64,000 nt of DNA from Pterois miles (GCA_947000775.1 CAMQGK010000567.1:12251501-12315500), one strand, 5' to 3'; positions 1-12,848 are shown, counted from the stretch's first letter. A program made the numbers and translations. The notes: generated by a model not told the origin, from the letters alone.

Positions 1-3000
1 GTACAGGAATAGTGTAGACTTCTGTGTATAAATTTCTGTTTTAATTTATGTTTAGGTATTGTTTTAAACATGCATAATTAATATAATGTATACGTGTATC
101 TACATATGCAAAGAACATATCTATGTATGTATATAGTATATGTGCCTTTATTATAGGGGTGTCAAAGTTAGTGCAATAATAGAGTGTTAACACAGATTTG
201 TTTTAAGACCAGGTTGTAGGGGGTTTTAAAGCTAGTGAAGATACTGGCATCATAACTAAAAACTATAAAACCTAAAGAATCCATTGGTACGAACCATGTC
301 ATACTTGGCCATTTTTAAAAGGGTTGCTTGACCTCTTACTTATAAGAGATATGTGAATGAAAATGGGTTCTATGGGTACCCACGAGTCCCCCCTTTACAG
401 ACATGCCCACTTTATACACACAGCACATATAGTTTGGCACGCTGTCAGCTGTTGTTGCCTGTTGGGCTTGAGTTTGAGTTTTTTTTTCATGCTATAATAA
501 AGATATACATAGCATTTGCATAAAGCAAGCATTTGTCCACTCCCATGTTGATAAGAGCATTAAATATTTGATAAATCATCCGTTGTATAAAAAAATGCAT
601 GATTCATTTGCGATTAATCAATGTTAACTATGGACAATCATGCGACTAATTGTGATTAAATATTTTAATCGATTGACAGCGAGTCACTACAAGTTGTAGT
701 GCAAGATATGGACCTCTGTCAACATTTTTAAATTGGCAGCCATTTTCATATTTTTACATTAATTGCAGAAAAATAACAAAGCAGTTGCAGATATAAATAT
801 TATGTCAAAACATTGAAAATTCAATTAAGAATATAAGAAAAACATTTGGAGGCAGATCTACATGGAATATATTTATCACTGTTTAGCTCATTTTGCAATA
901 ATTGGCTAACTTTTCTGGATTATTCCTCGTGTTGGATGTTTTCAGCACCATGGACAGCTGCCACTTAGAAACCCCTTCATATGGCCAGTCCCCTCAGGCT
1001 AACAGAGAGAGGCTCTTCTCTGGAGCTAATTCCTAAGGAGACAGGAGTAAGGTGGAGTTTTCTTGAGTAATCATGAAAAGCTAGCAGCTGTATAAATGAC
1101 AGAAAAGAAAGGCTAATTGCCATCTTAATATACTGTATGTAGACAGATCCTTTCATTGTTGGAGTGTACGTTAGGGGGATAATTAAGCTCCAGACTCTTG
1201 ATTAGATTAAGCTGTTTTTGGTCCCCAGTGTGTGGATTAAGTGCTCATTGCCCGATGTATTTGAGCAGGAAGTATTAGAGAGATCAACCTTGTGGAAAAT
1301 CAGATCTTTCTTTATGGGAGCTGGTTATGACCCCATCATTGGCACAGAGCTGGATTACCTCAGGTCCAACTGGCTCTGCAGGTATTGAGCTTCTCTCAAG
1401 TTGACACATATGACATATGAGGTGCAGTGTGACCCCGCCGCCCTCCAGCGCATAACTCATATTTTCTCCAGCCCCCCTCCCGGAAAAGGTGTTTGACTTT
1501 GGTAGCTAGACCAGGTTTGTGCTCTCATACACCGTAGCTGTTGTTGCTTTTCACGGGCTTACCAAGGTGTGACAGTGCCTTTGATTTATGGGTTATTATT
1601 GAAGCAGTGTAGCCTATCGCCAACTCATTATAAGTTTACATTCACATACATCACTGCATGCATATTGCATACAAATTTCCAAAAAAGAAAGAAAGAGGCA
1701 ATTGGACTCTCTGGGGCCCAGAAATAGTACCGATTTGTTAAGAAGAGAGGGAAAAAAACACACCTTGGAAACTATCAAAGAGGATTGTTTTTGCCCTTTA
1801 GCAACTGCACTCAGATGTCCACTGCTCCAAAAAAGAGACTAATTTAAATGTCAAGGTCAGCATTATAAATCACTTGGGGGAAAGGGGGCACCCTGCGAGT
1901 CCAGGCAGTCTATTGGTACGTTGGCAGCAAACAAAGTGCCATGCACCTTGGTGGGTGTGTGGAGGGGGCTATGTGGGTGTTACCTGGCCAAATGAGACGC
2001 AGAGTTTGAATATGTGTGCGGACCCACTAATGGAGCGTGATGTTAATGGCGGAAGACATTAAACCTGGCTCTCTGTGTTTTTAAAAGCACCACTAATCTG
2101 TCTCCTTGTCAGCTTTATTGAGGCAGCGGGGCTAGGGTGTGCATCGTTCATTAGGGTGTTCACTGGCCTTGTACACCTGCAGGGTTAATGCTGCACACAG
2201 CACAATAACGCCGGGCCGTCACTCCTCAGGCAAAAACCTATACACCACCAATTATATACAAGCTACCATGGAGTCTAGTTTGTCTGCCTCTGCAAGGGAC
2301 TGCCTATCGTCTCTTTGGTGGCAGCGGGTTCATCTAAAACACATTGGATACATGTTATATAACCCCCCACCCCCTCCCCAACAAGACCAGACAGGAGCAC
2401 CCATCACAGTGTGATCTCTGATTGGAGAAACTGAAGTGGTATGTGATGAATTCGCCCAAAACATGTCATGGAAATGAATAAAGAATAATAAGGTGAGGGG
2501 AGGGTGATGAGGGGGCGTCACTGGGGATGACGAATAATGGGGATGACTGTGTTGTGATGGACTAGGCAATGGGGGAGGGAGAGAGGGTGAAGAACTGAGG
2601 GAAGGGGGGATGTGAGGAAATTTCGATTGCTGGGAGAGAGGAGGCCAACTTAATCATGTCTGGAGATCGGTGTGTTTGTATGCACCTCCACAGCTTGTAA
2701 TCAGACATCCAGCGGACTGATTGAAGGTTAAGTAGAGAGCTGAGGATCACATCGCCTGTCCTCTAATCTGTGACCGTGGACATTGTGCCGCGCCATCACA
2801 CCAACCCTTTGCCACCCACCCTGAAGCCTTTCACCACCACCCTCCCTTTCTCATCCACCGGTAGCCATCAGCAGAGGACATATGTAGCTGTGTGATTGGC
2901 TAAAGATGGTCCCAGATGGGTTTAGAGATAGGGGTCATGCTGAGGTTTGGGCCTTGGCTGTCCGGCCCATCTGCTCCGTTTTCCCATGGGGAAAGTTCTG

Positions 3001-3473
3001 AACATCTAGTCAGGTTGTTCAACAACGTTCACCTCCCGTTCGACTGCAGCCAACACCTAGAAACGCCCTCTACCTCTCCCATTCCACCCTCCCACTGTTC
3101 TCCTCGCTGCTAGCCCATTGTGTCTAAACTATGCAAAAGCTGTGGTGCGAAACTAGTGGTATTGCATCCATTACCTGCCTATGCTTCAAGGCTGCCCCTC
3201 GCCAGGCATCAGGAAAGGATGCGTACAGCAAATGTGGATCCTTGCTGAGTACGGCACAAAGCAGCGAGCTGGGAAAGGGGAGAGTGCTCGATGAGGCGCA
3301 CCTAGAAAAGATTAAATCTATTGTTTCCTTGTCTTCCCCATAATGCATTCTGTCATAGGGAAAGCAGTGCCACACGTCTCTCACTAATGTATTCTGTCAT
3401 AAGGTAAGCAATGCCAAGTCGAGGATGTTCTCTGAAAGTCATTTTCTCTTCTCTCGTGTGTTTCCTTCCACAG
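1..3473 (+). other. rbfox3: rbfox3 intron upstream of the first visible exon
   Basis: This stretch precedes the first recognisable rbfox3 exon and is read as intron. I looked for the RRM and for the exon carrying the usual 'GWKLNPVVGAVYGPE'-type sequence and did not find either, so they should lie upstream of the window. Contents: an old hAT-like repeat at about 154-684, a TGCATG hexamer at 1655-1660, and otherwise unremarkable AT-rich to mixed sequence. The short ORFs here show no family resemblance. Confidence 0.6.
154..684 (+). mobile_element. hAT-like non-autonomous repeat, degraded copy 1
   Basis: This copy shares its layout with those at 8084-8794 and 15411-16064. It opens with TAGGGGTGTCAAAGTTA, then a segment like 'acagatttgttttaagacc', then 'ccttaaag..gaatccattggtacg'-type sequence, and closes with ATCGATTGACAGC. 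The ends form a poor inverted repeat (GTGTCAA against TTGACAGC). No flanking 8-bp duplication is visible and there is no ORF, so it is a non-autonomous and old copy. The hAT assignment rests on the better preserved copies. Confidence 0.6.
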
Positions 3474-3606
3474 TAACAGGGTTTCCCTACCCTGCCACAG
3501 GCGCTACGGTGGCCTATAGGGGTGCCCACTTGCGAGGTCGGGGGCGGGCTGTGTACAACACGTTCCGCACAGCTCCACCACCACCACCAATCCCAGCTTA
3601 CGGAGC
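3474..3606 (+). CDS. rbfox3: rbfox3 C-terminal coding exon (133 nt)
   Basis: This exon encodes part of the C-terminal domain of an RBFOX RNA-binding splicing regulator. It is preceded by a pyrimidine tract and CAG (3471-3473) and followed by the donor GTGAGT (3607). Its first two bases complete a split Val codon, and the reading frame then gives TGFPYPATGATVAYRGAHLR and onward through GRGRAVYNTFR to PPPPPIPAYG. That is the Arg/Gly-rich and proline-rich stretch conserved in RBFOX1, 2 and 3. The exon ends with two bases of an Ala codon that the next exon completes. RBFOX proteins bind (U)GCAUG in pre-mRNA and control alternative splicing in neurons and muscle. I cannot see the RRM, which must be upstream. 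The paralogue call comes from the later exon at 11184. Confidence 0.93.
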
Positions 3607-5474
3607 GTGAGTATTGAATCTCTAACCTAAACAACAATGAGCCCTTCAGACAGTGTCTGACTCTGTAGTTGTGTTCATGCTGCAGTATGAGTGCATGATT
3701 GTATACAAGACTTCCTATTCCAGTGTTTGCATGCACATGCCGAAGTTGTACATACAATATTTATCTGAATTTAGTCGATAAATTGACTAATCTGTCATTT
3801 TGGGCTTAGTCAACTACTTTAGAGGATTCCAAGAAATTTATGAGCATATCTCTGGTAAACACAAGATTTTAAGGGGCTCTCTGCAAGAATCAGAAATTAC
3901 TTGTTAACAGTGACACCTGTGGCCATCAAAACAACAGTCAGCATCTTGTTGCGCAAACGGTCAAAACAGTGAGGCAACACACACTAGACCGAACGTGATT
4001 AACAGATGTCGTGTTGATTAACGTTAGCAATATTAGCCAGATAAAAACACAATATCTCTATGTATTTTGTATGTTTGGCAGCAATGTTAGCTTTCCAAAT
4101 GAAGGTCCCACGATGTCGGTCACATTCCTGTTTTGCAAAACGGGCATCACCAGATATAACTCTTTTTTTGTGTTGGAGTCTTCATTGTGGTGGGGGCTGG
4201 TTGTTTGTTGCTGTTAGTGGACTCCATTTCTAACTGAACATTAACTATGGTTACACATTGTTAGCCCTGTAACGGCACTCTCATTTTTTAAGTTCGGTTA
4301 CAACCTGTTCACACATTGGCAGTGAAAAAAAAAATTATACATGTAAAAAGTTACATACGAGCCTTTTGACGTGATGCTTTTAAGTGATTCTTTGTGAAGA
4401 AACCCAGTTTTACAGATCGGTCGATAAAAAAAGTAATTAATTAGTCAACAAAATCTTTTTAGTCAATGTAAGTCAGAATTGTTTGATCATGGACAGCCCT
4501 GAAATTTAGGTGTGCTGGTCAGAATTATACAGTTTCAAAGAGACGACATGTCTCAAGAACATGTCATTTTCACTCAACAGTGTCATAATACTGTATATTG
4601 TTTTGGCCCATTTTTATATAAGATTTGACGACACATTTATTATTAAACACTACTGTTTGTTAAAATGTTAATCCTGGTCATCGGGTGTTGCTGTCTGTTT
4701 ACTTTACTCTCTAGAGGGGAGTGAAATCATTGTTGCTATATAGGTATGTACATGCCCTAACTCTGCCAACCTTATATTTGTACGTTGTCTATTGACAAAG
4801 GAGGAACTAACAAAGCCACAGGGAGAGCTGTAGAGAGCTGTAGAGAGCTGAGATAGCGTATTACTGGGCAGATCTCACTGGACTGTGACCAGGGTCTATG
4901 CTGATCTCCTGGCTTTGTGCAGCCCTGCCTCACACTCGTCTCTTATCAGCAGTGGTCTGTGTGGCCGTGGGAGAGGTCTGACGGGGGCCGGCCGAGGGCC
5001 CAGTATAGCTGTCTATCTGTGATTAGATCAGGATCCGTCTTACTGCAGAGAGACTCGCTGCTGAAGCCGGGACTGGAAATCCCACGTCCCCTTTCCCCTC
5101 CCTCCCACTCCGGGGCCCTTTGCTACTGATGGCAGCTGGTTGATTTATATAGCGGAGTCATGTGATGGAGCTCCTTCGCTGCCTTCCTTTTGTCCTCCCC
5201 TCCTCTCCCCGCCACCGCCAGCCCTCCTGACAACACTGCAGCAACTGGAAAGACAAACAATTTTACCAGAGCAGAAAATTGGACGGGGATGTGAAATGGT
5301 TGCACTTTTCGCTTTAATGTGTCATTCATTATTTGTGGTACAGTACACTAACGCTGCAAAGAGCTGACCCTGCAGACCCTCAAATGGTTGGAAAAGGAAG
5401 AACGTTAAGGGCAGAGATTCAGTAGGGTGGCACAAAATCAACTAACGCTCTTTTCCTGTGCTCTGATTTCACAG
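3607..5474 (+). other. rbfox3: rbfox3 intron with RBFOX-type motifs near the donor
   Basis: The intron runs from GTGAGT to an acceptor ending TTTCACAG. Two TGCATG hexamers lie close to the donor (3692-3697 and 3728-3733), a position from which RBFOX proteins usually promote inclusion of the upstream exon. A repeat-like segment covers about 3770-4501. A short triplicated 'gtagagagct' motif lies near 4829-4850. No coding exon is evident inside. Confidence 0.8.
3770..4501. mobile_element. Probable hAT-derived repeat fragment
   Basis: The right edge reads ATCATGGACAGCCCTG. Its reverse complement starts CAGGGCTGTCC, the kind of terminus seen on the other hAT-like repeats here. Inside are several 'agtcaaca/gtcgataaa' stretches in both orientations. 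The left end is not clear and no target duplication is visible, so this is a low-confidence fragment. Confidence 0.35.
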
Positions 5475-5514
5475 GGTGGTGTACCAAGATGGCTTCTATG
5501 GTGCAGAGATATAT
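5475..5514 (+). CDS. rbfox3: rbfox3 40-nt micro-length coding exon
   Basis: The acceptor TTTCACAG (ending 5474) and the donor GTAAGT (5515) bound a 40-nt exon. It completes the Ala codon left by the exon at 3474-3606 and reads VVYQDGFYGAEIY, ending on a whole codon. This peptide is a hallmark of RBFOX C-termini. The E in GAEIY fits RBFOX3 better than the GADIY and GADLY that I remember for RBFOX1 and RBFOX2. A 40-nt exon at this place matches the regulated exon called B40 in mammalian RBFOX genes, which is used in brain in place of a 43-nt muscle exon. No 43-nt alternative was recognised in the following intron. Because 40 is not a multiple of three, skipping it would change the downstream frame. 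Confidence 0.92.
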
Positions 5515-7835
5515 GTAAGTACAGTTAGCGTTTTCTTTCGCCTGCTTAGATGAAACAGAAGCAAAGCAGACAAAAAGCCCAGCCCTGGAGACAAAAACGT
5601 GATCTCCTCAGCCCCCAGCGTTCTCCCAGCCTTGCTGCCAAGCCGGCGTCGATTAGGCCTCTGTCTGCTGTGCCAAGAAACCCAACAACAAAATTTAAAA
5701 CCCCCTCAGTTCCTCCCTCCTCTCTTCCTATGATCTCAGACTTTGGCAAAGAGGCAGACCCAGGCTCAGTGTCCCATGTCAAGTTAGGTCATTTCATACT
5801 TTAGATTTGTCTGGGTTTTTGAGGTGGCCTGTCTTCTGCAGCCTCTCCCCCTCTTCTTGCTACCTCTTTCCTCCTCTCCCCTGTTTTGTGTTTGTGTACA
5901 CTCAGAGGGTTTGGCCGGGATATCCCTGCCTGCCCCAGGGGGTCTGTGCAGGCCTGAGTGGTGCCGGTTCCTCCCAGCCATCACCATGTGGGAGATAAGA
6001 GGAGCGGCAGCAGATAAAGGGATTAGCCGTCCCTCTGGAGCTGTCCGTGCAGGCAGGGTCATATCAGGGGTTGGCCCTGCTGCACGTCGCCCTTGACAGA
6101 GAAAAGCATGGACGCTGTGGAGATAATGCTGAAATTACCACGCTGCCCCACTTTGACATAAGTCCAAACGTTTGCGGGGGGATGTAATTTGTCCCTTTGA
6201 TTCTGCTTTTCTTTTCTCTGCCACCGTCTGCTGAGATAGCGAGATGACAGTGGGCGCAGCAGCAATGACAGTTGCCTCTCACTTTCACCCTGACGACCAG
6301 CGTCTACGAGCAAAATGGTGAACCTCAGTGATATATGACTTACACACCAGCACTCATGATAGGACTGTAATTCACTGTTTTTTATTGTAGCGACATCCAC
6401 CACCATAGACGAGACCCGGACTGTGCTCTGAGTGATATAGTTTGTCTCTCACACTCGTTCAGCCACCTGCAGCTAAGTCCTGCACGCTGATGTCCCCTGA
6501 CCGAGGCCTGGCCCGGTTGCTCCATCACTCAACTCATCATGCCAGCCCCTGGTGTTGCTACACTGCCATTAGTTTTGGCACTGGCCACTGCACTGCTTCA
6601 GACTGGCCAAGTGTGCATGGAGGTCTCCAGTGACCAAGAGGAAGCCGTCCCTCAATGTCCTCCACAATCATTCAGTGGACACTGGCTTGCCGTCAAAACC
6701 AGCCGGCTGATGTGCCGAACCTTCCTTTTGGAAAAGGATGACCTGCTGATACATTGGCAGAAAGGGATGCATACACGTCTAAATATACTCTACATACATT
6801 GCATGCGCTAATACATATGCATGCATATCCTCATGTAGAAACGCACACAAGCGCGTACATACATGAATGCACAAACACACACTCTGCACGACAAAATAAC
6901 AAATGTGCTGCACTGTTGTGTGCAGGATTTGACAATGTGGGAGAGTGATTTATTGGCCCGTGTTTGTTCAGGCTGTTGCTGTAATCAGCGCAGTCCCGAG
7001 GCATGGCTGTCCCACAGGAAGTCATCTGCCTCAAGTGCTGTGACTCTCTGCCTTCGTGGAAAACCTTTGAGGGGAACTGGGGGAGTGAGATTCAATAGCT
7101 GTGGCCCCTGACCTGATTTCATGTGCCGCGACCATCCCACCGTTGCCTCTCCCTGCACCACTCTCCGTCGGACGTCTTCCCCCTTGAGTTTAAAAATGAA
7201 TGAAAACATGCATTATTAAAAGCCACCTATCCACGGTATGGACGCAGATGGGCACACACTCCACTGGCACTAATAGAAAAACAGTGGGAGAACAGCTTCA
7301 TTTTTCAAAGAGAGTAATAGCAGCACTCCACAATGAGGTCTTTAATTCCTTCCCCACTCTGGCAAATGAATACAGCGGTTCTGACTCCCCAACGGTCCGG
7401 CCGTCTTCTGCCTCCTTACCTCATTTGTGAGCCGGGGGGTCGTGTAAAGAAAAAAAAGGGTCTCTTCAATAATGTAGCGGCAGAGCCTCCTCAATCTAAA
7501 AACAGGCTGAATTTGGGGAGTTGGCTCACGTGGCGTGCTGTTGCTGCTACTCGGATGAGCCTCTAGTGTGACAATGGCTCTCGGAACATCATTCATCCCC
7601 TTGTTGCCACCACTTGCCTAATACACCATACATCAAACAGCACCCTCTGGTGTCTGCGAGGGACCCTGCAGTTGGGGGATGTGGGCAGATGATCAAAATA
7701 CTGTGCAGTGACATTTAACTATTAAGGCAATTTAAAGCTCTATGTCTTTATTGTTGTTTCCGTGTGTCCCTGAGATCTAACCTTTCTGTGCAGGTTGAGA
7801 TTAATCATTGATTAACACGGTGGTGTTTTTTACAG
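5515..7835 (+). other. rbfox3: rbfox3 intron
   Basis: The intron runs from GTAAGT (5515) to an acceptor ending TTTTACAG (7835). It has TGCATG hexamers at 6614-6619, 6800-6805 and 6818-6823. The ORFs here are short, overlap on both strands and do not resemble any family I know. A muscle-type alternative exon could be hidden here, but I could not identify one. Confidence 0.8.
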
Positions 7836-7894
7836 GGTGGCTATGCAGCATACAGATTTGCCCAGCCCACCACCACCGCTGCATACAGTGACAG
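7836..7894 (+). CDS. rbfox3: rbfox3 59-nt coding exon
   Basis: The exon starts in phase 0 after TTTTACAG and reads GGYAAYRFAQPTTTAAYSD. It ends with AG, the first two bases of a Ser codon, before the donor GTAAGA (7895). The Gly/Tyr/Ala-rich peptide is the conserved RBFOX C-terminal low-complexity segment, which mediates self-association and contacts with the larger splicing-regulator assembly in mammals. It is shorter than in RBFOX2, where an alanine run expands this exon. A TGCATG lies 73 nt past the donor. Confidence 0.92.
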
Positions 7895-8083
7895 GTAAGA
7901 GTCGCTCTCATCCACTTTCTTTATGTACCAGTATGTTGAACAAGGACTGCTGAATATTTAAAGTGTTGCATGCTACAGCAGGCCCAGATGTTATTAATTA
8001 TATGGTATCATAAATCAATATATGAATCATTATGTAACCACAGTGCTCTTAAAGGCAAAGTCGACCCTGAAATACCTAATTAG

Positions 8084-8794
8084 CAGGGCTGTCAATCGAT
8101 TCAAATATATAATTGTAATTAATTGCAAATTAATCACACATTTTTTATGTCTTCAAAATGTATCTTAAAGGGAGATTTGTCAAGTATTTAATACTCTTAG
8201 CAACATGGAAATGGGTAAATATGCTGCTTTATGGAAATATACTGTATGTATATATTTATCACTGGAAATAATCACATGGGTTGTTGAATATTCAGTTCTG
8301 ATTGGTTAATCACGGCCTTCTGCAGTCTGTTATTTCTTTATAGCAGACCGTTTTCTGTTTTTTGTGACATAGTGTTGATTTCTTAAGTAAGTAGCTGTGT
8401 AATAAGCTTGATAATGTAAAGCTAGCAGAAACCCCTTCAGGGTGATGAGAGACCCCTCCACTCTGTGTCAGGGTGCAGCATCGCCCTGTCAGGATTTCTT
8501 TCACAACAATAATCGGCTCGTTGTACATTATCCCTTACTTAACAACACAAAACAATGACAAATATTGTCCAGAACCCCTTGCAGGTACTGCATTTCCAGC
8601 AGACTAATATGATGGCTGGTACTAATTGGTTCCTTAGGTTTGCTGGTTTTATATGATACCAGTATCTTCACTCTAGCTGTAAAACTGAGCCTCTACAACT
8701 TAAAAATTTAGCGTTACATTAATGCGTTAAAGAAATTAGTTGCATTAAAACAAATTTGCGTTAACGCGTTATCGCATTAACTTTGACGGCCTGA
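8084..8794 (-). mobile_element. hAT-like non-autonomous element, copy 2 (711 bp)
   Basis: The left end is CAGGGCTGTCAA and the right end TTGACGGCCTGA, an imperfect inverted repeat. The element is flanked by CTAATTAG (8076-8083) and CTTATTAG (8795-8802), an 8-bp target duplication with one mismatch. Eight-bp duplications and CAGGG-type ends are typical of the hAT superfamily. It lies in the opposite orientation to the copies at 154 and 15411. It has no transposase ORF, so it would have depended on another element for movement. Confidence 0.75.
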
Positions 8795-10564
8795 CTTATT
8801 AGATTAATGTACAGGCTTAAGATATTGAGTTGCATTTCGCCCCATCAGCAGTAGGCAGAAGACACAGAATGTAAATGCCAAATAAATAAAACACATGTTG
8901 AGTTTTAGCGAGTGAGAGTAAACACATCTGCACCATGTTTGACAAGCCATCTTTGTTAATGTGAACTTCGATTTAAAGCAACAAGTTGATCCTGCAGGCT
9001 GTCAAATAGAGGAAATTACTGACTGAAGTGGAAATAGATGAGGAAGACTGAAAGAAATGGAGTACACCACAAAACACACTTCATCACAAAATAAGTGCTG
9101 GAACTCAGTAAACATCAGAGTGATATCTAACAATGTAGAAGTAACAAAAGGTGGATTTTAAGCAAGTATAGTGTTTCCCTGACGAAAAAGCAACACATCT
9201 ACGGATGGAGGATGTATGTGATGAATGAGGGGCTGCTTCACCAGCATTTTACAATATTCTGTGTAGGTTATTTAGGGTTTCTTGGGGTTTTTTCTTCCTC
9301 TCCAGTTATCTATTAAGCAAACCGCCATATTCTTTTTAGCTTGGAGCTAAAAGAACACACACAAAAAAAAAAGACTAACCTTGTTGGACTCGATGAGAAA
9401 AGCAGTGATATATGTCGTGACTCTCCGCTTGTGATGGCAGAGTGGGTATATCACTGTGGTATTTATGAATGGCCTCAGGTCTGTGGAAGGGAGACAGAGA
9501 GAGAGGGAGAAATGGACCGGCAGGAACTCTATCACTTCTGAGCGATGTCACTCCGGTTCAGGTGTGCTCCGTTTGAGGAGGCGTCGCTGATTCATTTCGG
9601 CCCCTGAAAGCCGTTGTCAGCCGGGATGTGGGCTGGTTTGGGAATCTAATCTGGGAAGGATTGAGCATGTCACTTGTGATAACGTACACCCTGCCTGAGA
9701 GCCTGAAGATCATATCGATAATGTAAGATTTATCAGGCCTTGCCGCGGCTCGAATTATGAGCAGCCGTGCTCGGCGAGAGCAGAAATTGGACAGCGGCTT
9801 TTTTTTTCTCTCGGAGTGATTTAATTCCTGTTTCTCTTGCCTATACTTTTCCCTGAGATTTAATGTAATTCGCCCCCAAGTTGTTTGTTTTGCTTTGTCT
9901 GTTTGTATCCTTTTGAATAAGCGGTCATGCCCATTGGATCAATAGGGGTTTGTTGGTATTGTTTCAGCAATACCTTATCAGACTTAACCGTGGAGCAGTC
10001 AGACAATCATGAAAAGAGGTCACCAGGATTGTGGGAGGCGTGTGAAACCCCTGCAAAATATGAAACATTTATTATCTGAAAAACCTACAGTGCTCACAGG
10101 CTGCATTACCAAAGCCTTTAAGTAACTCAACAGAGTTCATACCAGTGAGCGTGATGTATCAGAGAGGCCCTGTTTGGAGCCAGTCACATTATGGAGAAGC
10201 TGCCGGCTTCCAGTCAGCTCTGTCGAGGCTCTGTGACCTTGTACAGGGTGGTTTGACCTGCCGGTCGTCAGCAGTGCCACTCTGGTGAGAGTCATTTTGT
10301 AGATATATTAGCCTTAGGGCCTGTGGGGTTCGGTGCTCACTGAAGATAAGAGGACCACGGAGACGTCCCCTGACCATCTCATGGCGCTGGCCTCCTCCCC
10401 AAGGAGCCGAGTGATTTCACGTCCTGCTCACTGACCTTGGGTGCTGCCGGACTCAAATGGACCGAGCCACATTTAGATCTTATATAACTCAATGTAGCTC
10501 ATGTGAAAGGCATTGAACGCCGTATGTCTTGTTGTCTCCTTTAGGAGAATTTCTTCCTCTCTCC

Positions 10565-10566
<2 letters not shown>

Positions 10567-10598
<32 letters not shown>
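10567..10598. repeat. Poly-T tract
   Basis: An uninterrupted run of 32 T lies in a rbfox3 intron. It may be the tail of an inserted retroposon read in reverse, but no retroposon body was recognised beside it. Confidence 0.9.
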
Positions 10599-10600
<2 letters not shown>

Positions 10601-11183
10601 TCCTGGTTGAGTTGGTGCCCTCAGTCCTTGGCTGGGTGTGCCTTATCTGCTCCATGCAGACCCTCATTTGCAAGCGAGCATTGAAGAGAAAAAAAGGAAA
10701 GTAAATAGAGGAATATGTGAAGTCGAATAAATAAATAAATGAGGCAGACACATCTTGTCCTGTCTCAGAAGGAAATTGGAAGGATTAGTTCCAAACCAGC
10801 AACAATGAAAAGACAGGGGCGTGAGCCCAGTGTGCAGCCTGGGTAAACAAGAACAGGGTGAGAGACCAAGCCCTCCAGCACCAACTGCTTCCTTCTTCTC
10901 TCCCTCTGTCTCCCTCTCTCTCTGCTCATTACCTATTCCATTCACCTAATCAAGATGACAATGAAAAGACAAGTATAATTCACCAACCTTTGAACTTGCC
11001 TTTTTGAACCACCTTGTATAATGTAGGAAGCCCAGGAGGCCGAGGAGGGAAATAATTGATTGTGTTAGAGACTTGAAAGAGTTGACTTGAGGGGTTGCGC
11101 ATTAAACAAGCATGCATAAATGTTCTGCTCTCCTCGTCAATGATGGATCAATGAGCGTGTTCTCTGTGCCTCCTGTTGTGCAG

Positions 11184-11262
11184 CTATGGCAGAGTCTATG
11201 CAACAGCAGACCCCTACCACCACACGATTGGCCCTGCCGCCACATACAGTGTGGGGACTATG
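11184..11262 (+). CDS. rbfox3: rbfox3 79-nt coding exon, paralogue-diagnostic
   Basis: The acceptor is TTGTGCAG and the first base completes the Ser codon from the exon at 7836-7894. The exon then reads YGRVYATADPYHHTIGPAAT and YSVGTM. 'HHTIGPAATYS-GTM' is the RBFOX3 (NeuN) version of this segment; RBFOX1 and RBFOX2 have 'ALAPAPTYG' or 'ALAPAASYG' there. This is the main reason for calling the gene rbfox3. A good donor GTAAGT follows directly (11263). If the intron is retained, translation adds VSL and stops at TGA 11272-11274, giving a shorter C-terminus, so this exon may be either internal or terminal. Which of the duplicated fish copies (a or b) it is cannot be told from this window. Confidence 0.93.
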
Positions 11263-12775
11263 GTAAGTCTATGAGACCGCCGCCCACCGCTTTCTGTCTG
11301 CACCCTGTCTGAAACATCACGACACGAGCTAGCACACACACGAGACTCACACTCCAAAATAAAGACCAGAGACTGCAGCGGTCACTGGTTTTTATTTATG
11401 TATTTATTCATCAATTGATTTAGTTTCTGTCATGCTATGTGGCACACCCTAGTGGAGCTGAGCAGTACTGTAAATCCCCAGCATGTGAAATTGGCTCAGA
11501 CATTTAGTGCAACAAACTTATGTTATGCCACCTCATGCAATATTAATTTGACACGAGTTCCCCCTGAAATGAGTATGAGTGATTACTGCAGTGTGTGTTT
11601 TTTTTTTTTTAACACAAATTTTGCATCTTAACATAAGTACATTTCCAAGCTTTCTATTCATTCTACATCACTCAGCTCGCTACGGCGTGAGTTGGATTCA
11701 CTTTTGTTTTGTTTTTCCCATTCAGCTAAACCAAACTTGAAGGGATGAAGTTGAATTTTTAATGTCTGTTTTTAGCTAGCTTTTGCAGCTACTGTAACAT
11801 CAAAGATGAAAAGTGATGATAAATAAAAGAGCATCTTTTTTGAAACAGAGAGAGTTTCTCTTTGGTTTTGTTTCATGATGATGAGGGGATGGGACCGGGC
11901 TCACAGACCAAACCTAGAGATTAAGGACCATCAAACGCATGCAGCAGTGTGCCGTGGGACATAAAAGAGAGAGCGAGACGGAGGGAGGGAGTTGTCTCGC
12001 CCTCCCCTCCTGCCCACAAGCTTGATCGGAGGCGTGCTCTCAGCTTGAGAAATGACTCAAATTTACCATTCCGGCATGCATGCGATTTTTCAATAACATA
12101 AAAAATAGCATACAGTTCCCCGGTGCAGCTGCTAGCTAAAAGCTTTCATTAATTAAGACATTTCTTTTTCCTCTTCATTTACTTAATTAGAAAATGTGCT
12201 TGAATGTTTTTTATTCTTTCCTCTTTTTCCTCCAAATTTCCTTCCATTTCTCTGACACTTTGATCGTCCTCTCAATGAAAGTAGCAGACTGGATTTGGCC
12301 CCTAAAAATATCAGAGCTAATCTTGTGTGTGTTGGGAGCTCAGGGAGCTAACCCAGACTCGTGAGGGCGAGGGGGTGGTGTGTGTGAGTGTGGGTGATCG
12401 TGTGGTGTTGAACAAATGGCGAGGCTACTGGGACACGAGCTGTGCTGAGGCCAACACTGAATAAACTCGTGGGCTAAAGAGAAAAGACCAGTTTGGTTCC
12501 TAATTCTTTAATCATATTTCATTAATAGTTCACCAGCAGAGAGGAGTCATTTTTGCATTTTGAAACTATACAATAATTAGTTCCTCTGAGGTTGAGGTTG
12601 GAAATTCTCTTTACTCATTTCCAGCATACAGAAGCATTTCGTATGGATGAAAGTTTCGTACAAGCAAGTGTGCTCCCCAAAATTAGGCAAAATTAGCCTT
12701 TGAAGACATTCGGTAGCCTTTGGAGTTTGTCTGAATTCTTAATTGCAGCAGAGCCACTGAAAGATGAGAGGAGGG

Positions 12776-12848
<73 letters not shown>

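Larger units (their letters stand above)
7895..11183 (+). other. rbfox3: rbfox3 intron
   Basis: This intron spans the donor GTAAGA (7895) to an acceptor ending GTTGTGCAG (11183). It holds TGCATG at 7967-7972, a hAT-like element at 8084-8794, a 32-base poly-T at 10567-10598, and AGCATGC 74 nt before the next exon. The GC-richer patch 9540-9790 looks less repeat-like than its surroundings and could be conserved non-coding DNA, but nothing in a single sequence proves that. Confidence 0.8.

Noticed and set aside
3353..3757. 134-codon minus-strand ORF over the rbfox3 exon
   Set aside because: It is the antisense shadow of the real exon at 3474-3606.
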